A DNA stretch of 64,000 nt, from assembly GCF_013184775.1 (NCBI RefSeq), contig NZ_JAATVV010000003.1, forward strand, positions 342,804 to 406,803, written 5' to 3'. The position numbers were made by a program, and so were the translations under genes. This document shows positions 47,505 to 55,906 of the stretch, piece after piece. The notes beneath the pieces were generated by a model. It was not told the DNA's origin, did no database searches, and saw nothing but the letters and a program-made list of their open reading frames with translations. Position 1 is the first letter of the stretch; the number at the start of each line of letters is the position of its first letter. Origin of the DNA: Martelella sp. HB161492 (GTDB taxonomy: Bacteria; Pseudomonadota; Alphaproteobacteria; Rhizobiales; Rhizobiaceae).

Positions 47505-48506
47505 ATGACTCATGATGGATCGATGCGATATGTGACGCTGAAGGGATTCGGCGCTGCAGACGTCATGCAGATCGTGAGCGGGCCGCGGCCGACGCCTGGC
47601 GCCAATGATGTTGTGGTCAAGGTCGCCGCGGCGGGCGTCAATCGCCCGGATGTCGCGCAGCGTCAGGGCAATTATCCGCCGCCACCCGGCGCCAGCCCGG
47701 TTCTGGGGCTGGAAGTCGCTGGCACCATTGTTGCCATCGGTAATGCCGTGACCCGCTTCAGCGTCGGTGATCAGGTCTGCGGCCTCGCCAATGGTGGTGG
47801 CTATGCCGAATATTGCCTGCTGCCGGCGGGGCAGGTTCTGCCAGTCCCTCAGGGCATGGACATGATTGCGGCAGCTGCACTGCCCGAAACCTTCTTTACC
47901 GTCTGGGCCAATCTGTTTCAGATGGCCGGACTGACCGAGGGCGAGAGTGTGCTGATTCATGGCGGCACGAGCGGTATTGGCACGACCGCGATCCAGCTCG
48001 CCCGCGCATTCGGGGCGACCGTTTTTGTCACAGCCGGTTCGGAAGACAAATGCGAAGCCTGCCTTGGGCTCGGCGCTGATGTGGCGATCAATTACAAAAA
48101 GCAGGACTTTGTCGATGTCATCAAGGACAAGACAGAGCGCCGAGGCGTTGATGTCGTGCTCGACATGATTGGCGCGAGCTATTTTCAGCGCAACCTGTCG
48201 GTTCTGGCGAAGGACGGCTGCCTGTCCATCATCGCCTTTCTTGGCGGCGCCCGGGCCGAAAATGTCAATCTCGCGCCGATCATGCTCAAGCGGCTGACAA
48301 TCACGGGGTCGGCCATGCGGCCGCGCAGCGAGGAGGAGAAGCAAGCCATCCGCGATGAGCTGGAAGCCCAGGTCTGGCCACTTCTGGTGTCCGGGCAGGT
48401 GACACCGGTGATTCACAAGGTCTTTGCCCTGGATGACGTTGCTGCAGCCCATCGGCTGATGGAAGAAAGCAGCCATATCGGCAAGCTGGTTCTCAGCCTG
48501 GCGTGA
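47505..48506 (+). CDS. NAD(P)H quinone oxidoreductase, PIG3/zeta-crystallin type
   Basis: 333 aa. A zinc-less medium-chain dehydrogenase. The GroES-like N-terminal part has [14 protein letters not shown], and the Rossmann NADPH motif is [19 protein letters not shown] (about 151-169). PIG3-like members reduce quinones by one electron and are tied to oxidative stress. GGGAG lies 6 nt before the ATG. It is followed 103 bp later by the asparaginase gene on the same strand. Confidence 0.9.
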   Translation: MTHDGSMRYVTLKGFGAADVMQIVSGPRPTPGANDVVVKVAAAGVNRPDVAQRQGNYPPPPGASPVLGLEVAGTIVAIGNAVTRFSVGDQVCGLANGGGYAEYCLLPAGQVLPVPQGMDMIAAAALPETFFTVWANLFQMAGLTEGESVLIHGGTSGIGTTAIQLARAFGATVFVTAGSEDKCEACLGLGADVAINYKKQDFVDVIKDKTERRGVDVVLDMIGASYFQRNLSVLAKDGCLSIIAFLGGARAENVNLAPIMLKRLTITGSAMRPRSEEEKQAIRDELEAQVWPLLVSGQVTPVIHKVFALDDVAAAHRLMEESSHIGKLVLSLA

Positions 48507-48609
48507 GGCAGCGGAGGGAGGTAAGCCAAAACCCGCTTGCGAGGCGTGTCTGAACGTGGCAAATGCCAGTTTTTCGGGCAACGTTTTGCGGGCGGCAAGG
48601 GAGATCCTT

Positions 48610-49605
48610 ATGTCCAATCCTGTTCTGGTTGAAGTCACACGTGGCGCGCTGGTTGAAAGCCGGCATCGCGGAATGATTGCGGTTGTCGATTGCGATGGCG
48701 GCCTGGTCTATTCGGCGGGTGACATTGAGGCGGCGGTATTTCCGCGCTCTGCCTGCAAGGCTATTCAGGCCCTGTCGGTCGTCGAAAGCGGGGCGGCGGA
48801 TTTCTACGGCTTTACCGATCGGGAGATCGCCCTGTCGTCGTCTTCCCATTCCGGCGAGGATGCGCATATCGTGCTGGCGCAGGCCATGCTTGAAAAGGCC
48901 GGCCGCTCCGTTGCCGATCTTGAATGCGGTGCGCACTGGTCGTCCGATCAGACGACGCTGATCCATCAGGCCCGGACCATGGATCACCCGAATGCGCTTT
49001 GCAACAATTGCTCCGGCAAGCATGCCGGCTTCATCTGTTCTTGCTGCCATCAGGATATCGATCCGCGTGGCTATGTCGGCTACGATCATCCGCTTCAGCG
49101 CGAATTGCGCGCGACGATGGAAGACGTGACCGGCGCAGTCGTCGGCGCCGACACCTGCGGAACGGATGGCTGCTCGATCCCGACCTATGCCGTTCCGCTG
49201 AGGGCGCTGGCGCATGGATTTGCCAAGCTTGCCACCGGCAATGGTCTTGGCACCGTGCGGGCGGCGGCTGGCAAAAGGATTTTGAGTGCCTGCATGGCCG
49301 AGCCTTTCTATGTCGCCGGAACCGGCCGGGCCTGCACCGAACTGATGGCGCTGGCGCCGGGCCGCCTCTACGCCAAGACCGGTGCCGAAGGCGTGTTCTG
49401 TGCTGCCATTCCCGAGAAGGGCATCGGAATTGCGCTCAAATGCGAAGATGGAACCACGCGGGCAGCAGAGGCCATGGTTGCCGCCGTACTCTCCCGTTAT
49501 TTCGACGGCGATATTGCAGAGGCTCTTCGCGGCCGTGCAAAGACGGTGATGAAGAACTGGAACGGGATCACTGTTGGCGAAGTGCGCGCTGTGCTGCCGG
49601 CCTGA
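48610..49605 (+). CDS. Class 3 (Rhizobium etli type) L-asparaginase
   Basis: 331 aa. It hydrolyses asparagine to aspartate and ammonia and is unrelated in fold to the E. coli enzymes. The residues known from R. etli ReAV are all in place one position earlier: Ser47-x-x-Lys50 (RSACK), Ser79 in SSSSHSGED, the zinc set Cys134/Lys137 (NNCSGKH) and Cys188 (GTDGCSIP). No signal peptide, so cytoplasmic. The ATG at 48610 has GGGAG 6 nt upstream; an open extension to 48556 is unsupported. Confidence 0.9.
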   Translation: MSNPVLVEVTRGALVESRHRGMIAVVDCDGGLVYSAGDIEAAVFPRSACKAIQALSVVESGAADFYGFTDREIALSSSSHSGEDAHIVLAQAMLEKAGRSVADLECGAHWSSDQTTLIHQARTMDHPNALCNNCSGKHAGFICSCCHQDIDPRGYVGYDHPLQRELRATMEDVTGAVVGADTCGTDGCSIPTYAVPLRALAHGFAKLATGNGLGTVRAAAGKRILSACMAEPFYVAGTGRACTELMALAPGRLYAKTGAEGVFCAAIPEKGIGIALKCEDGTTRAAEAMVAAVLSRYFDGDIAEALRGRAKTVMKNWNGITVGEVRAVLPA

Positions 49606-49659
49606 AGAATGGGCTGACGTGCCGGTTCGAACAGATCGGATCGACGTTTGCGGCCGGCC

Positions 49660-50550
49660 TCAGCCGAGGATGGCCCGTGCCCCCGTCAGCAGGATGCGGC
49701 GCCGGCGCCGCTGCTTGCGGCCGGGCTTGTTCCAGCCCTCGAACGCGACGAAATCATAGCCGCGATTGATCAGCCGCGCTGAACGGCTCTGGGTGAATTC
49801 GGGTTTGACGAATAGCCGGTAGCCATCCCTTGTCCAGCGTCTGTCGCTATATCTGATATCGGCACGATGGTGTGCGTCCATATAGGTGCCGATCAGTTCA
49901 AATTCGCTGAAGCCCGAATCCTCATGGAAATCGATCGAGCGAATGATGGCCTGTTCCGGGCTGAGGCCGTTGCTTGCGGCGGCAATCTCGCCGAGAAGTG
50001 TCTTGAGCCAGATTGCACGGAAGGGCAGGCACTGGGCAATGAAGGAGTGTTCGACCCGCCGTTTCATGCCGGTCAGGCGTTCAATATTGGCGAAATAGGG
50101 CTGATGGTATTCGTCCGACGTGAAGATCTGAAGGCGCCCGTCTTCATCGGTGAAACGCAAGGGGACGAGCGGCACGGTGTCCGCATCCCAGATCACCACG
50201 AGGGCGTCATCGTCACAGCTGGCGGAAAAGGAGATTTTCAGCAATTGCTGAAGATACCAGCCGAAGCGCTTCGACCCAGAAGCCGCAGCGGCTTCGCGCA
50301 GCATGTCAATATAGGGTGCTGCGATCGCACCCTCGGCAATGACATCGTAGTTTTCCGGTGATTCCTGACGGAACAATGCGACAGCGTCATCGGGAACGAT
50401 GACGCAATACCGCCGTGCTTCGATATGTTTGACTGTCATTCTTGCCGTGAAACGCCAGACTTTGATGTCTCGCGCTGAACAGACACTGACAAGCGTATCA
50501 ATCGTTTCCGACGCCTTGTGCCTATACCGCGCCTGCGGTTCTTTGGTCAT
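49660..50550 (-). CDS. DUF6492-like putative glycosyltransferase
   Basis: 296 aa. No family hallmark is certain, but a nucleotide-sugar-type DxD motif sits in LVVIWDADTVPLVPL (about 117-131), after a Rossmann-like N-terminal half, which suggests a GT-A glycosyltransferase, most like DUF6492 proteins. A His/Asp/Glu-rich segment (DFHEDSGFSEFELIG) follows, and the C-terminus is very basic (RKQRRRRRILL), as if it binds membrane or nucleic acid. It lies 21 bp downstream of ohrR on the same strand, but a link to peroxide stress is not evident. Confidence 0.65.
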   Translation of the reverse strand: MTKEPQARYRHKASETIDTLVSVCSARDIKVWRFTARMTVKHIEARRYCVIVPDDAVALFRQESPENYDVIAEGAIAAPYIDMLREAAAASGSKRFGWYLQQLLKISFSASCDDDALVVIWDADTVPLVPLRFTDEDGRLQIFTSDEYHQPYFANIERLTGMKRRVEHSFIAQCLPFRAIWLKTLLGEIAAASNGLSPEQAIIRSIDFHEDSGFSEFELIGTYMDAHHRADIRYSDRRWTRDGYRLFVKPEFTQSRSARLINRGYDFVAFEGWNKPGRKQRRRRRILLTGARAILG

Positions 50551-50571
50551 GTGTTGATGCCGCCTTGCGTA

Positions 50572-51030
50572 TCAGGCTCTGAGTTGCGCGGACAATAAGT
50601 TGAGCCGGTTCCGTAAGTCAACGGCGTCTTCGATGGTGCAACCGGTTTTCCGGCCGATTGCCGCGGCAACGGTCTCTGCCTGCTTCTGCAGCGCTTTGCC
50701 CTGCGGCGTAAGCGAGATGACGACGCGGCGCTCGTCGCCGTCGGCGCGCTTGCGGACAATGTGCCCGGCCGCCTCCAGCCGTTTCAGCAGCGGCGAAAGC
50801 GTGCCCGAGTCGAGCCCCAGGCGCTGGCCGATCTCATTCACGCCAAGCGCAGCACTTTCCCACAGAACCAGCATGACCAGATATTGCGGATAGGTCAGCC
50901 CGAGCGGCGTGAGAAGCGGCTTGTAGGCATGGGCAAAGGCATGGGCGGCAGCGTAGACCGAAAAGCAGATCTGGTTGTCCAGATGCATCATTTCGGCAAT
51001 CGAGGGCGCATTGTTCTCATCTGTGTTCAT
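50572..51030 (-). CDS. ohrR: MarR-family organic-peroxide repressor OhrR
   Basis: 152 aa. The reactive Cys22 in LDNQICFSV is at the same position as in Xanthomonas OhrR, where peroxide oxidises it and releases DNA. Winged-helix elements include QRLGLDSGTLSPLLKRLE and the wing KRADGDERRVVISLT. It is divergent from ohr, with a shared operator between them. The start at 51030 is chosen because a longer frame to 51078 would run through the operator and lacks family support. Confidence 0.93.
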   Translation of the reverse strand: MNTDENNAPSIAEMMHLDNQICFSVYAAAHAFAHAYKPLLTPLGLTYPQYLVMLVLWESAALGVNEIGQRLGLDSGTLSPLLKRLEAAGHIVRKRADGDERRVVISLTPQGKALQKQAETVAAAIGRKTGCTIEDAVDLRNRLNLLSAQLRA

Positions 51031-51062
51031 GGCGCCGTTATAGCAGAAAAATAAAATTTGCA

Positions 51063-51083
51063 AAATTGTATTGCACACAATTT
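51063..51083. promoter_or_regulatory. OhrR operator between ohrR and ohr
   Basis: AAATTGT-N7-ACAATTT is a perfect 7+7+7 inverted repeat in the AT-rich divergent region, matching the ATTGT/ACAAT core of known OhrR boxes. It is placed to control both genes. Confidence 0.8.
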
Positions 51084-51196
51084 AATTTGGCGCTATTTAA
51101 TTTTTGCAACGCCGGACGGAACGATCTGCCGTTTGACGCGTAACGCAATCAGACAGTCACAGCGGCCGGAAGGCTGGAGACGAAAGGACGAAGACC

Positions 51197-51625
51197 ATGA
51201 TCAAGGCGCTCTATACGACCAAAGCAACATCCAAGGGTGGACGTGAAGGCACGGCAAAGACCGAAGATGGCAAGCTCGAAGTCAAGCTGGTTCTGCCTAA
51301 GGAGATGGGCGGCGCCGGCGGCGATGGCACCAATCCGGAACAGCTCTTTGCCGCCGGCTATTCTGCCTGCTTCCACTCCGCGCTCCGCAATGTCGCCATG
51401 CGCGAAAAGATCAAGCTGACGGATGACACTGCCGTAACGGCAACGGTGAGTGTCGGACCGCGCGATGACGGCCAGGGCTTCGGCATCGATGTCGCTCTCA
51501 CCGTCTCGATCCCCGGCCTTGACCGTGATGTCGCCGAAGATCTGGTCAAGAAGGCCCATATCGTCTGCCCATACAGCCATGCGCTGCGGGTGAGCTACGA
51601 GGTTCCGGTCGGTCTTGCTGACTGA
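51197..51625 (+). CDS. ohr: Organic hydroperoxide resistance protein
   Basis: 142 aa. A thiol peroxidase that reduces organic and fatty-acid hydroperoxides using lipoylated proteins as reductant. The two redox cysteines are Cys58 (YSACFHSAL) and Cys124 (HIVCPYSHA), with the QLFAAGYSACF signature complete. AAAGGA precedes the ATG by 10 nt. It is divergently transcribed from its repressor ohrR. Confidence 0.96.
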   Translation: MIKALYTTKATSKGGREGTAKTEDGKLEVKLVLPKEMGGAGGDGTNPEQLFAAGYSACFHSALRNVAMREKIKLTDDTAVTATVSVGPRDDGQGFGIDVALTVSIPGLDRDVAEDLVKKAHIVCPYSHALRVSYEVPVGLAD

Positions 51626-51649
51626 GGATCTGAAACGATCAGTTTTCGA

Positions 51650-51676
51650 AAGGGCCGGTGCCATGCGCCGGCCCTT
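51650..51676. terminator. Terminator hairpin between ohr and tam
   Basis: AAGGGCCGG and CCGGCCCTT form a perfect 9-bp stem with a 9-nt loop, between two convergent genes. The A and T ends of the stem could serve both directions, although the T-tail (TTGTCTTCT) is weak. Confidence 0.65.
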
Positions 51677-51687
51677 GTCTTCTGGGG

Positions 51688-52461
51688 TCAGCCCGCACGC
51701 GCCGCAACAATGAACAGGCGCGGGAAGCGAAGCAGAACCTTGCCATCGGCCATGGCAGGATAGGCGGCAGCGATGCGGCGTTCGTAACCGGCAAGAAAGT
51801 CAGCCCGCAGGGCCTGCGGAACGCGGTCAAGATAGGGTCTGAGCCCGGTTCCCTTGACCCATTCGACAATCGCCGCCGGCCCCGACAGTGGGTGGTGGTA
51901 GACGATATGGAAAATATCGACCCGGCAGCCAGCCGCGGTCAGCGCTTCATAATAGCGTTCCGGGCCGGGAAGTGGTGTGCGCCTTGCACTGTTTCGCAGG
52001 AAGCTTTCACGAAAGGGCTCGTCAAGGGCGGTCTCTTCCATCAGCAGATGCGTCGGCTCGCCGAGATTGTCCGGCATCTGGACGGCGAGCACCCCACCAT
52101 CGGCGAGGGAACCGGCCAGTGCCGCCAAAAGGCTCAGATGATCCGGTAGCCACTGAAAGGTCGCATTGGAGAAGATCAGATCCGCGCCTTTTGCCGGGCG
52201 CCAGCCGGCCAGGTCGGCCTGCAGGAATTCAGTATCCGGCATGCGGCGGCGCGCTTCTGCAAGCATGTCGTCATCAAGATCGACGCCGGTGACTGCGGCA
52301 TCGGGGAAGCGCTGCTTGACCAGTGCCGTTGAATTTCCCGGGCCGCAGCCAAGATCATAGGCGTGACCCACAGCGATATCGGGCAGGGCGGCGAGGAGGT
52401 CTCGGGCAGGCCGGGACCGTTCGTCTTCAAATTTGAGATATTGTGTTGCCGACCACGCCAT
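51688..52461 (-). CDS. tam: Trans-aconitate 2-methyltransferase
   Basis: 257 aa. An SAM-dependent methyltransferase that methylates trans-aconitate, a spontaneous by-product that inhibits aconitase. The SAM motif is AYDLGCGPGNSTALV (about 34-48), followed by the acidic GVDLDDDML loop; the start MAWSATQYLKFEDERSRPA is characteristic of Tam. It ends near the ohr terminator. The HAD-family gene precedes it by 15 bp on the same strand, so the two may be co-transcribed. Confidence 0.92.
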   Translation of the reverse strand: MAWSATQYLKFEDERSRPARDLLAALPDIAVGHAYDLGCGPGNSTALVKQRFPDAAVTGVDLDDDMLAEARRRMPDTEFLQADLAGWRPAKGADLIFSNATFQWLPDHLSLLAALAGSLADGGVLAVQMPDNLGEPTHLLMEETALDEPFRESFLRNSARRTPLPGPERYYEALTAAGCRVDIFHIVYHHPLSGPAAIVEWVKGTGLRPYLDRVPQALRADFLAGYERRIAAAYPAMADGKVLLRFPRLFIVAARAG

Positions 52462-52476
52462 GTCTGGCTCCCAGTG

Positions 52477-53127
52477 TTAAAGCCCGTCCAGTGTCGGCAG
52501 GATCAGGTTCGGCCCCATGCCCTCATACTCATTGGGTGTCTGATGCCGGTTGATCCAGACCGTGCGGAAGCCGAAATTGGCCGCCCCCGCTATGTCCCAG
52601 CGGTTTGATGACTGGAACGACACGGCATCGGGAAACACCCGGTAGGACGAGATGACCAGATCATAGACCTCCGGCGCGGGTTTGTAACGACGCAAAGCCT
52701 CGACGGAGAAAATGTCATCGAGCAGATCCTCGATGTGGGCCTTGCGGGCAGCTGCTTCCAGCATGGCGACGGTACCATTGGAGAGAATGGCAATCTTGGC
52801 GCCGCGCGCCTTCAGCCGGTGCAGGACCTCCGGCACTTCGGAATAGCAGTCGAGTGTCCAGTAGGTGTCGAGAAGGTCCGCCCGCAGGCTCTTGTCGATC
52901 AGGCCGATCGAGTGCATGGCGAAATCCAGCGACCGCTCCGTCAGCGTCCAGAAATCCTCATACTGGCCGGAAAGTGTCAGCACCCACGAATATTCCAGCT
53001 GCTTGGCGCGCCAGACATTGGACAGAAGCTTGTATTGGCCATTGGCGCGATCGGCGTGCTTTCGCGCTGCAGCATGGACATCGAAGAGAGTCCCATAGGC
53101 GTCGAAGATGTAAGCTTCATGTGACAT
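52477..53127 (-). CDS. Haloacid dehalogenase, type II (L-2-haloacid dehalogenase-like)
   Basis: 216 aa. The HAD fold has its nucleophile at Asp9 (IFDAYGTLFDV), then ILSNGT, the Lys in RYKPAPEVY and the type II marker SSNRWDIAGA. It probably removes halide from 2-haloacids by an ester intermediate, although some relatives are phosphatases. AGAGGGA lies 7 nt before the ATG at 53127; longer in-frame starts are unsupported. Confidence 0.9.
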   Translation of the reverse strand: MSHEAYIFDAYGTLFDVHAAARKHADRANGQYKLLSNVWRAKQLEYSWVLTLSGQYEDFWTLTERSLDFAMHSIGLIDKSLRADLLDTYWTLDCYSEVPEVLHRLKARGAKIAILSNGTVAMLEAAARKAHIEDLLDDIFSVEALRRYKPAPEVYDLVISSYRVFPDAVSFQSSNRWDIAGAANFGFRTVWINRHQTPNEYEGMGPNLILPTLDGL

Positions 53128-53511
53128 TGATGAATCCCTCTTCGACATGCCTGTTGTGCCAATGCTTGTAGGCGCTTCGTTAACCATCTTCAATCGGGTC
53201 AGGATGGAATTGCGTCGAAACGTTTCATTCTGGCCACATAAATGTTGTTGATGCATCCATCTTTCCCGGTGAAGTATCGGCAACTTTTTGGAGATTTCCA
53301 GGTCTGGTTCTGTGCTTAATGGTAGCAAACACACTGTTTCGCACAGATTGCGCTTGACCTTGTTTGCCCGCGTGGTCTTTCCTGCGGCATCTGTTTTGGC
53401 CGCCTCCTTTCACGCCCGACCGAACGCTGCTCTGACCGGCTTCAGCCATGTTTCCGGCGCTGGTGCGATGGCGGTGTGACGGGTGACCGGCGGCATCGCA
53501 AGGAGAATGAA
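53128..53511. other. 384-bp divergent intergenic region
   Basis: It lies between the dehalogenase and the aminotransferase and should hold both promoters. The only structure I see is TCTGTGC/GCACAGA (53309-53315 and 53341-53347). No coding frame here is convincing. Confidence 0.5.
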
Positions 53512-54390
53512 ATGGCAGTCGATACTTCCCCCGCTTCCACAACCTGGACCTATGTCGATGGCGAGTGGCTTCCCGGCAATCCCAAGCTGATCGGGCCGAC
53601 CTCACATGCCATGTGGCTTGGCTCGACTGTTTTTGACGGGGCACGCTATTTCGAGAACATGGCGCCTGATCTCGATGAGCATTGCAAGCGCATCAATCGC
53701 TCGGCGACCAATCTCGGCCTGAAGCCGACCCAGACCTCGGAAGAAATCGAAGCGCTGGTCTGGGAAGGCCTGAAAAAATTCGCTGGCGACAAGGCGGTCT
53801 ATATCAAGCCGATGTATTGGGCTGAACATGGCATGGGCGGTCTCGTTCCTGCCGATCCGGCGTCGACCCGTTTTGCGCTCTGCCTGTTTGAAACGCCGAT
53901 GACCTCGACCACGCCGGTCAAGCTCACCGTCTCGCCCTTCCGCCGTCCGTCGCCGGAAGTCGCCATGACCTTTGCCAAGGCAGGCTCGCTCTATCCCAAT
54001 TCCGGCCGCATGATGATCGAGGCGCGGTCCCGCGGTTTCGACAATGCGCTGGCCCGCGACATGAACGGCAATGTTGCCGAAACCGCATCGGCGAATATCT
54101 TCCTGGTCAAGGACGGTATTCCGATGACGCCGGCAGACAATGGCTGCTTCCTGGCGGGCATCACCCGCAAGCGTATCCTGAAGCTGTTCCGTGACAACGG
54201 TATTCCGGCTGAAGAGAAGACACTGCAGGTTAAGGATTTCATGGAAGCTGACGAGCTGTTCCTGACGGGCAATTACAGCAAGGTCACTCCGGTCATCCAG
54301 CTTGATGACCGCCAGTTTGCCCATGGCCCGATGGCGAAGAAAGCCATGGAACTCTACATGGACTGGGCCCGCGCCACCTGCAAGAAATAA
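53512..54390 (+). CDS. Branched-chain amino acid aminotransferase-like (fold-type IV)
   Basis: 292 aa. A PLP enzyme of the BCAT/D-amino-acid transaminase/ADC-lyase fold. Lys156 in AMTFAKAGSLYPNS is the expected Schiff-base lysine, and the Glu in GNVAETASANIFLV is the pyridine-N partner. AGGAG lies 6 nt before the ATG. The SHAMWLGSTVFDGARYFE block is shared by a rhizobial subgroup annotated as branched-chain transaminases; the exact substrate remains open. A repeat element begins 25 bases after the stop. Confidence 0.85.
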   Translation: MAVDTSPASTTWTYVDGEWLPGNPKLIGPTSHAMWLGSTVFDGARYFENMAPDLDEHCKRINRSATNLGLKPTQTSEEIEALVWEGLKKFAGDKAVYIKPMYWAEHGMGGLVPADPASTRFALCLFETPMTSTTPVKLTVSPFRRPSPEVAMTFAKAGSLYPNSGRMMIEARSRGFDNALARDMNGNVAETASANIFLVKDGIPMTPADNGCFLAGITRKRILKLFRDNGIPAEEKTLQVKDFMEADELFLTGNYSKVTPVIQLDDRQFAHGPMAKKAMELYMDWARATCKK

Positions 54391-54415
54391 CGCTTTCTGG
54401 CTTTCCGCGATCTGG

Positions 54416-54677
54416 AACGCCCGGTCATTGTGCCGGGCGTTCAGATTGCTGATAAACCGCTTCCCCTTTCGCTGACGTCATGCCTGTGCTTGTCACAGGC
54501 ATCCAGCCGCCGTGCGTCTGCACGGCGAAAGACTCTTATAATCAATGCTATGAAGAGCCTGGATCCCCGTGACGAGCACGGGGATGACGAAGGAGGGCGC
54601 GGCTATTCCGCCCCAAACAGGCAATCTGAATGACTTTGTCAGCAATCCGACGCCCGGTCAGTCTGCCGGGCGTTTTT
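54416..54677. repeat. Dispersed intergenic hairpin element, copy B
   Basis: About 262 bp. The outer hairpins are ACGCCCGG-TCATTGTG-CCGGGCGT on the left and ACGCCCGG-TCAGTCTG-CCGGGCGT with a T6 tail on the right (the right one, 54650-54678, is a good plus-strand terminator). Inward of these, CAGATTGCTGATAAA on the left is mirrored by TTTGTCAGCAATCCG on the right. The internal 193 bp (54461-54653) match copy A, with the same ATGCCTGTG and ATCCCCGTG hairpins and a middle hairpin CGTGC/GCACG. It has no coding capacity. Confidence 0.85.
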
Positions 54678-54772
54678 TATGCGCTGCAGCGCAGCGCGTC
54701 CGCGGCGCTTGCCTTTGGCGGCCATGATCCCCATATCTCTAGTCTCTGGAGCTTTTAAGCAGGAGGACGCGC

Positions 54773-55186
54773 ATGTATTCCATTGGTGAACTCTCCCGCC
54801 GCACTGGCGTGAAGGTGCCGACGATCCGCTATTATGAACAAAGCGGCCTGCTTCGCCCGGCCGAGCGGTCCGAGGGCAACCAGCGTCGCTATGGCACGGA
54901 AGAGCTGGAAAGACTGAGCTTTATCCGTCATGCGCGCGATCTCGGCATGTCGCTGGAGGCAATTCTGGAGCTGATCGAACTGTCAGGCCATCCGGAAAAG
55001 CCGTGCGGGCGAGCCGATGCCATCGCGCGGGAGCATCTGGCGTCCATCCGCAGCAAGATTGCGCGGCTGCAGACGCTCGAAGCCGAGCTGGAGCGGATCG
55101 CCTCCCGATGCGATGGCCATGCGGTTGGCGAGTGCTATGTGCTGCGCTCACTATCAGATCATAGCCTGTGCGAGCACGAGCATTGA
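54773..55186 (+). CDS. MerR-family metal-type regulator
   Basis: 137 aa. The N-terminal winged helix begins MYSIGELSRRTGVKVPTIRY and includes the Y-Y-E-Q-S-G-L-L-R-P turn. A coiled-coil dimer helix spans about 82-112. Cysteines at 78, 113, 121 and 133 and a His-rich end (CEHEH) resemble the metal loop of ZntR/HmrR-like sensors, so a soft or transition metal is the likely signal; the exact metal cannot be read. AGGAG-like bases precede the ATG. No metal exporter is adjacent. Confidence 0.88.
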   Translation: MYSIGELSRRTGVKVPTIRYYEQSGLLRPAERSEGNQRRYGTEELERLSFIRHARDLGMSLEAILELIELSGHPEKPCGRADAIAREHLASIRSKIARLQTLEAELERIASRCDGHAVGECYVLRSLSDHSLCEHEH

Positions 55187-55384
55187 GACCATTTTGAGTT
55201 GACAGATGCCGCTTTTCGGCGCATCAAATGCCGCATGATCAACATCGCGCTCCACACTGCAAAGTATTTTTGGCTGTTTCGATAGAAGCGGCCGCGATTG
55301 ATCATGTTCAACACCGGCCGCCTGGGGCGGCAAGGTTTTGAACAAAACGTCCCGGCGGTGAACCAGAACCAAGGGACGACCACA

Positions 55385-55873
55385 ATGACTGAAGATACCG
55401 AAATCGTGCTGGAACGGCCGGCGATCGTGACGATCCGCCGGGTGATTGAGGCCGATATACCCGAACTCCTAGAAATGATAGGCCTTCTGGCTGCCCATCA
55501 CGGCGATGGGCTGGAAGCCAATGAAGACGATCTGCGGCGTGACCTTTTCGGTCCGATGCCCTGGGTAACCGCGCTGGTGGCTGCCGCCGGCGATGGGCTG
55601 ATCGGCTACGCGCTTCTGACGCCGCTCTACCGCGCCCAGCAGGGCAAGCGGGGCATGGACCTGCATCACCTTTTCGTTCGCGATGGCCATCGCAGCCATG
55701 GCGTCGGCCAGCATCTGATGGACCGCGCCCGTGATTTCGCCCGCAAGGCGGGCTGCGAATACATCTCGGTTAGTGCTGCGACCGGCAATGTCAAGGCGCA
55801 CAGATTTTATGAACAGATGGCATTTATTCCCCGGCCGGTGACGGGGATGCGCTATCTTCAGGCGCTGGACTGA
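55385..55873 (+). CDS. GNAT-family N-acetyltransferase
   Basis: 162 aa. One GNAT domain: motif A reads LFVRDGHRSHGVGQHLMDRA (acetyl-CoA loop about 100-119) and motif B holds N-V-K-A-H-R-F-Y-E-Q-M-A-F. The ATG at 55385 has AAGGGA 8 nt upstream. The acceptor is unknown; relatives act on polyamines, amino sugars or protein N-termini. Confidence 0.88.
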   Translation: MTEDTEIVLERPAIVTIRRVIEADIPELLEMIGLLAAHHGDGLEANEDDLRRDLFGPMPWVTALVAAAGDGLIGYALLTPLYRAQQGKRGMDLHHLFVRDGHRSHGVGQHLMDRARDFARKAGCEYISVSAATGNVKAHRFYEQMAFIPRPVTGMRYLQALD

Positions 55874-55906
55874 CAGCGCCGGTCGTTCCCTGAACCGGCC
55901 GCATGC

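Noticed and set aside
47319..48638. 439-codon minus-strand frame opposite the quinone oxidoreductase
   Set aside because: Antisense shadow that also crosses the intergenic region and start of the asparaginase gene.
36601..54700. Possibility that the two repeat copies bound a mobile island
   Set aside because: The 17.5 kb between them holds ordinary chromosomal genes (cysH, the bet operon, ohr) with uniform composition and no integrase, so they look like independent insertions.
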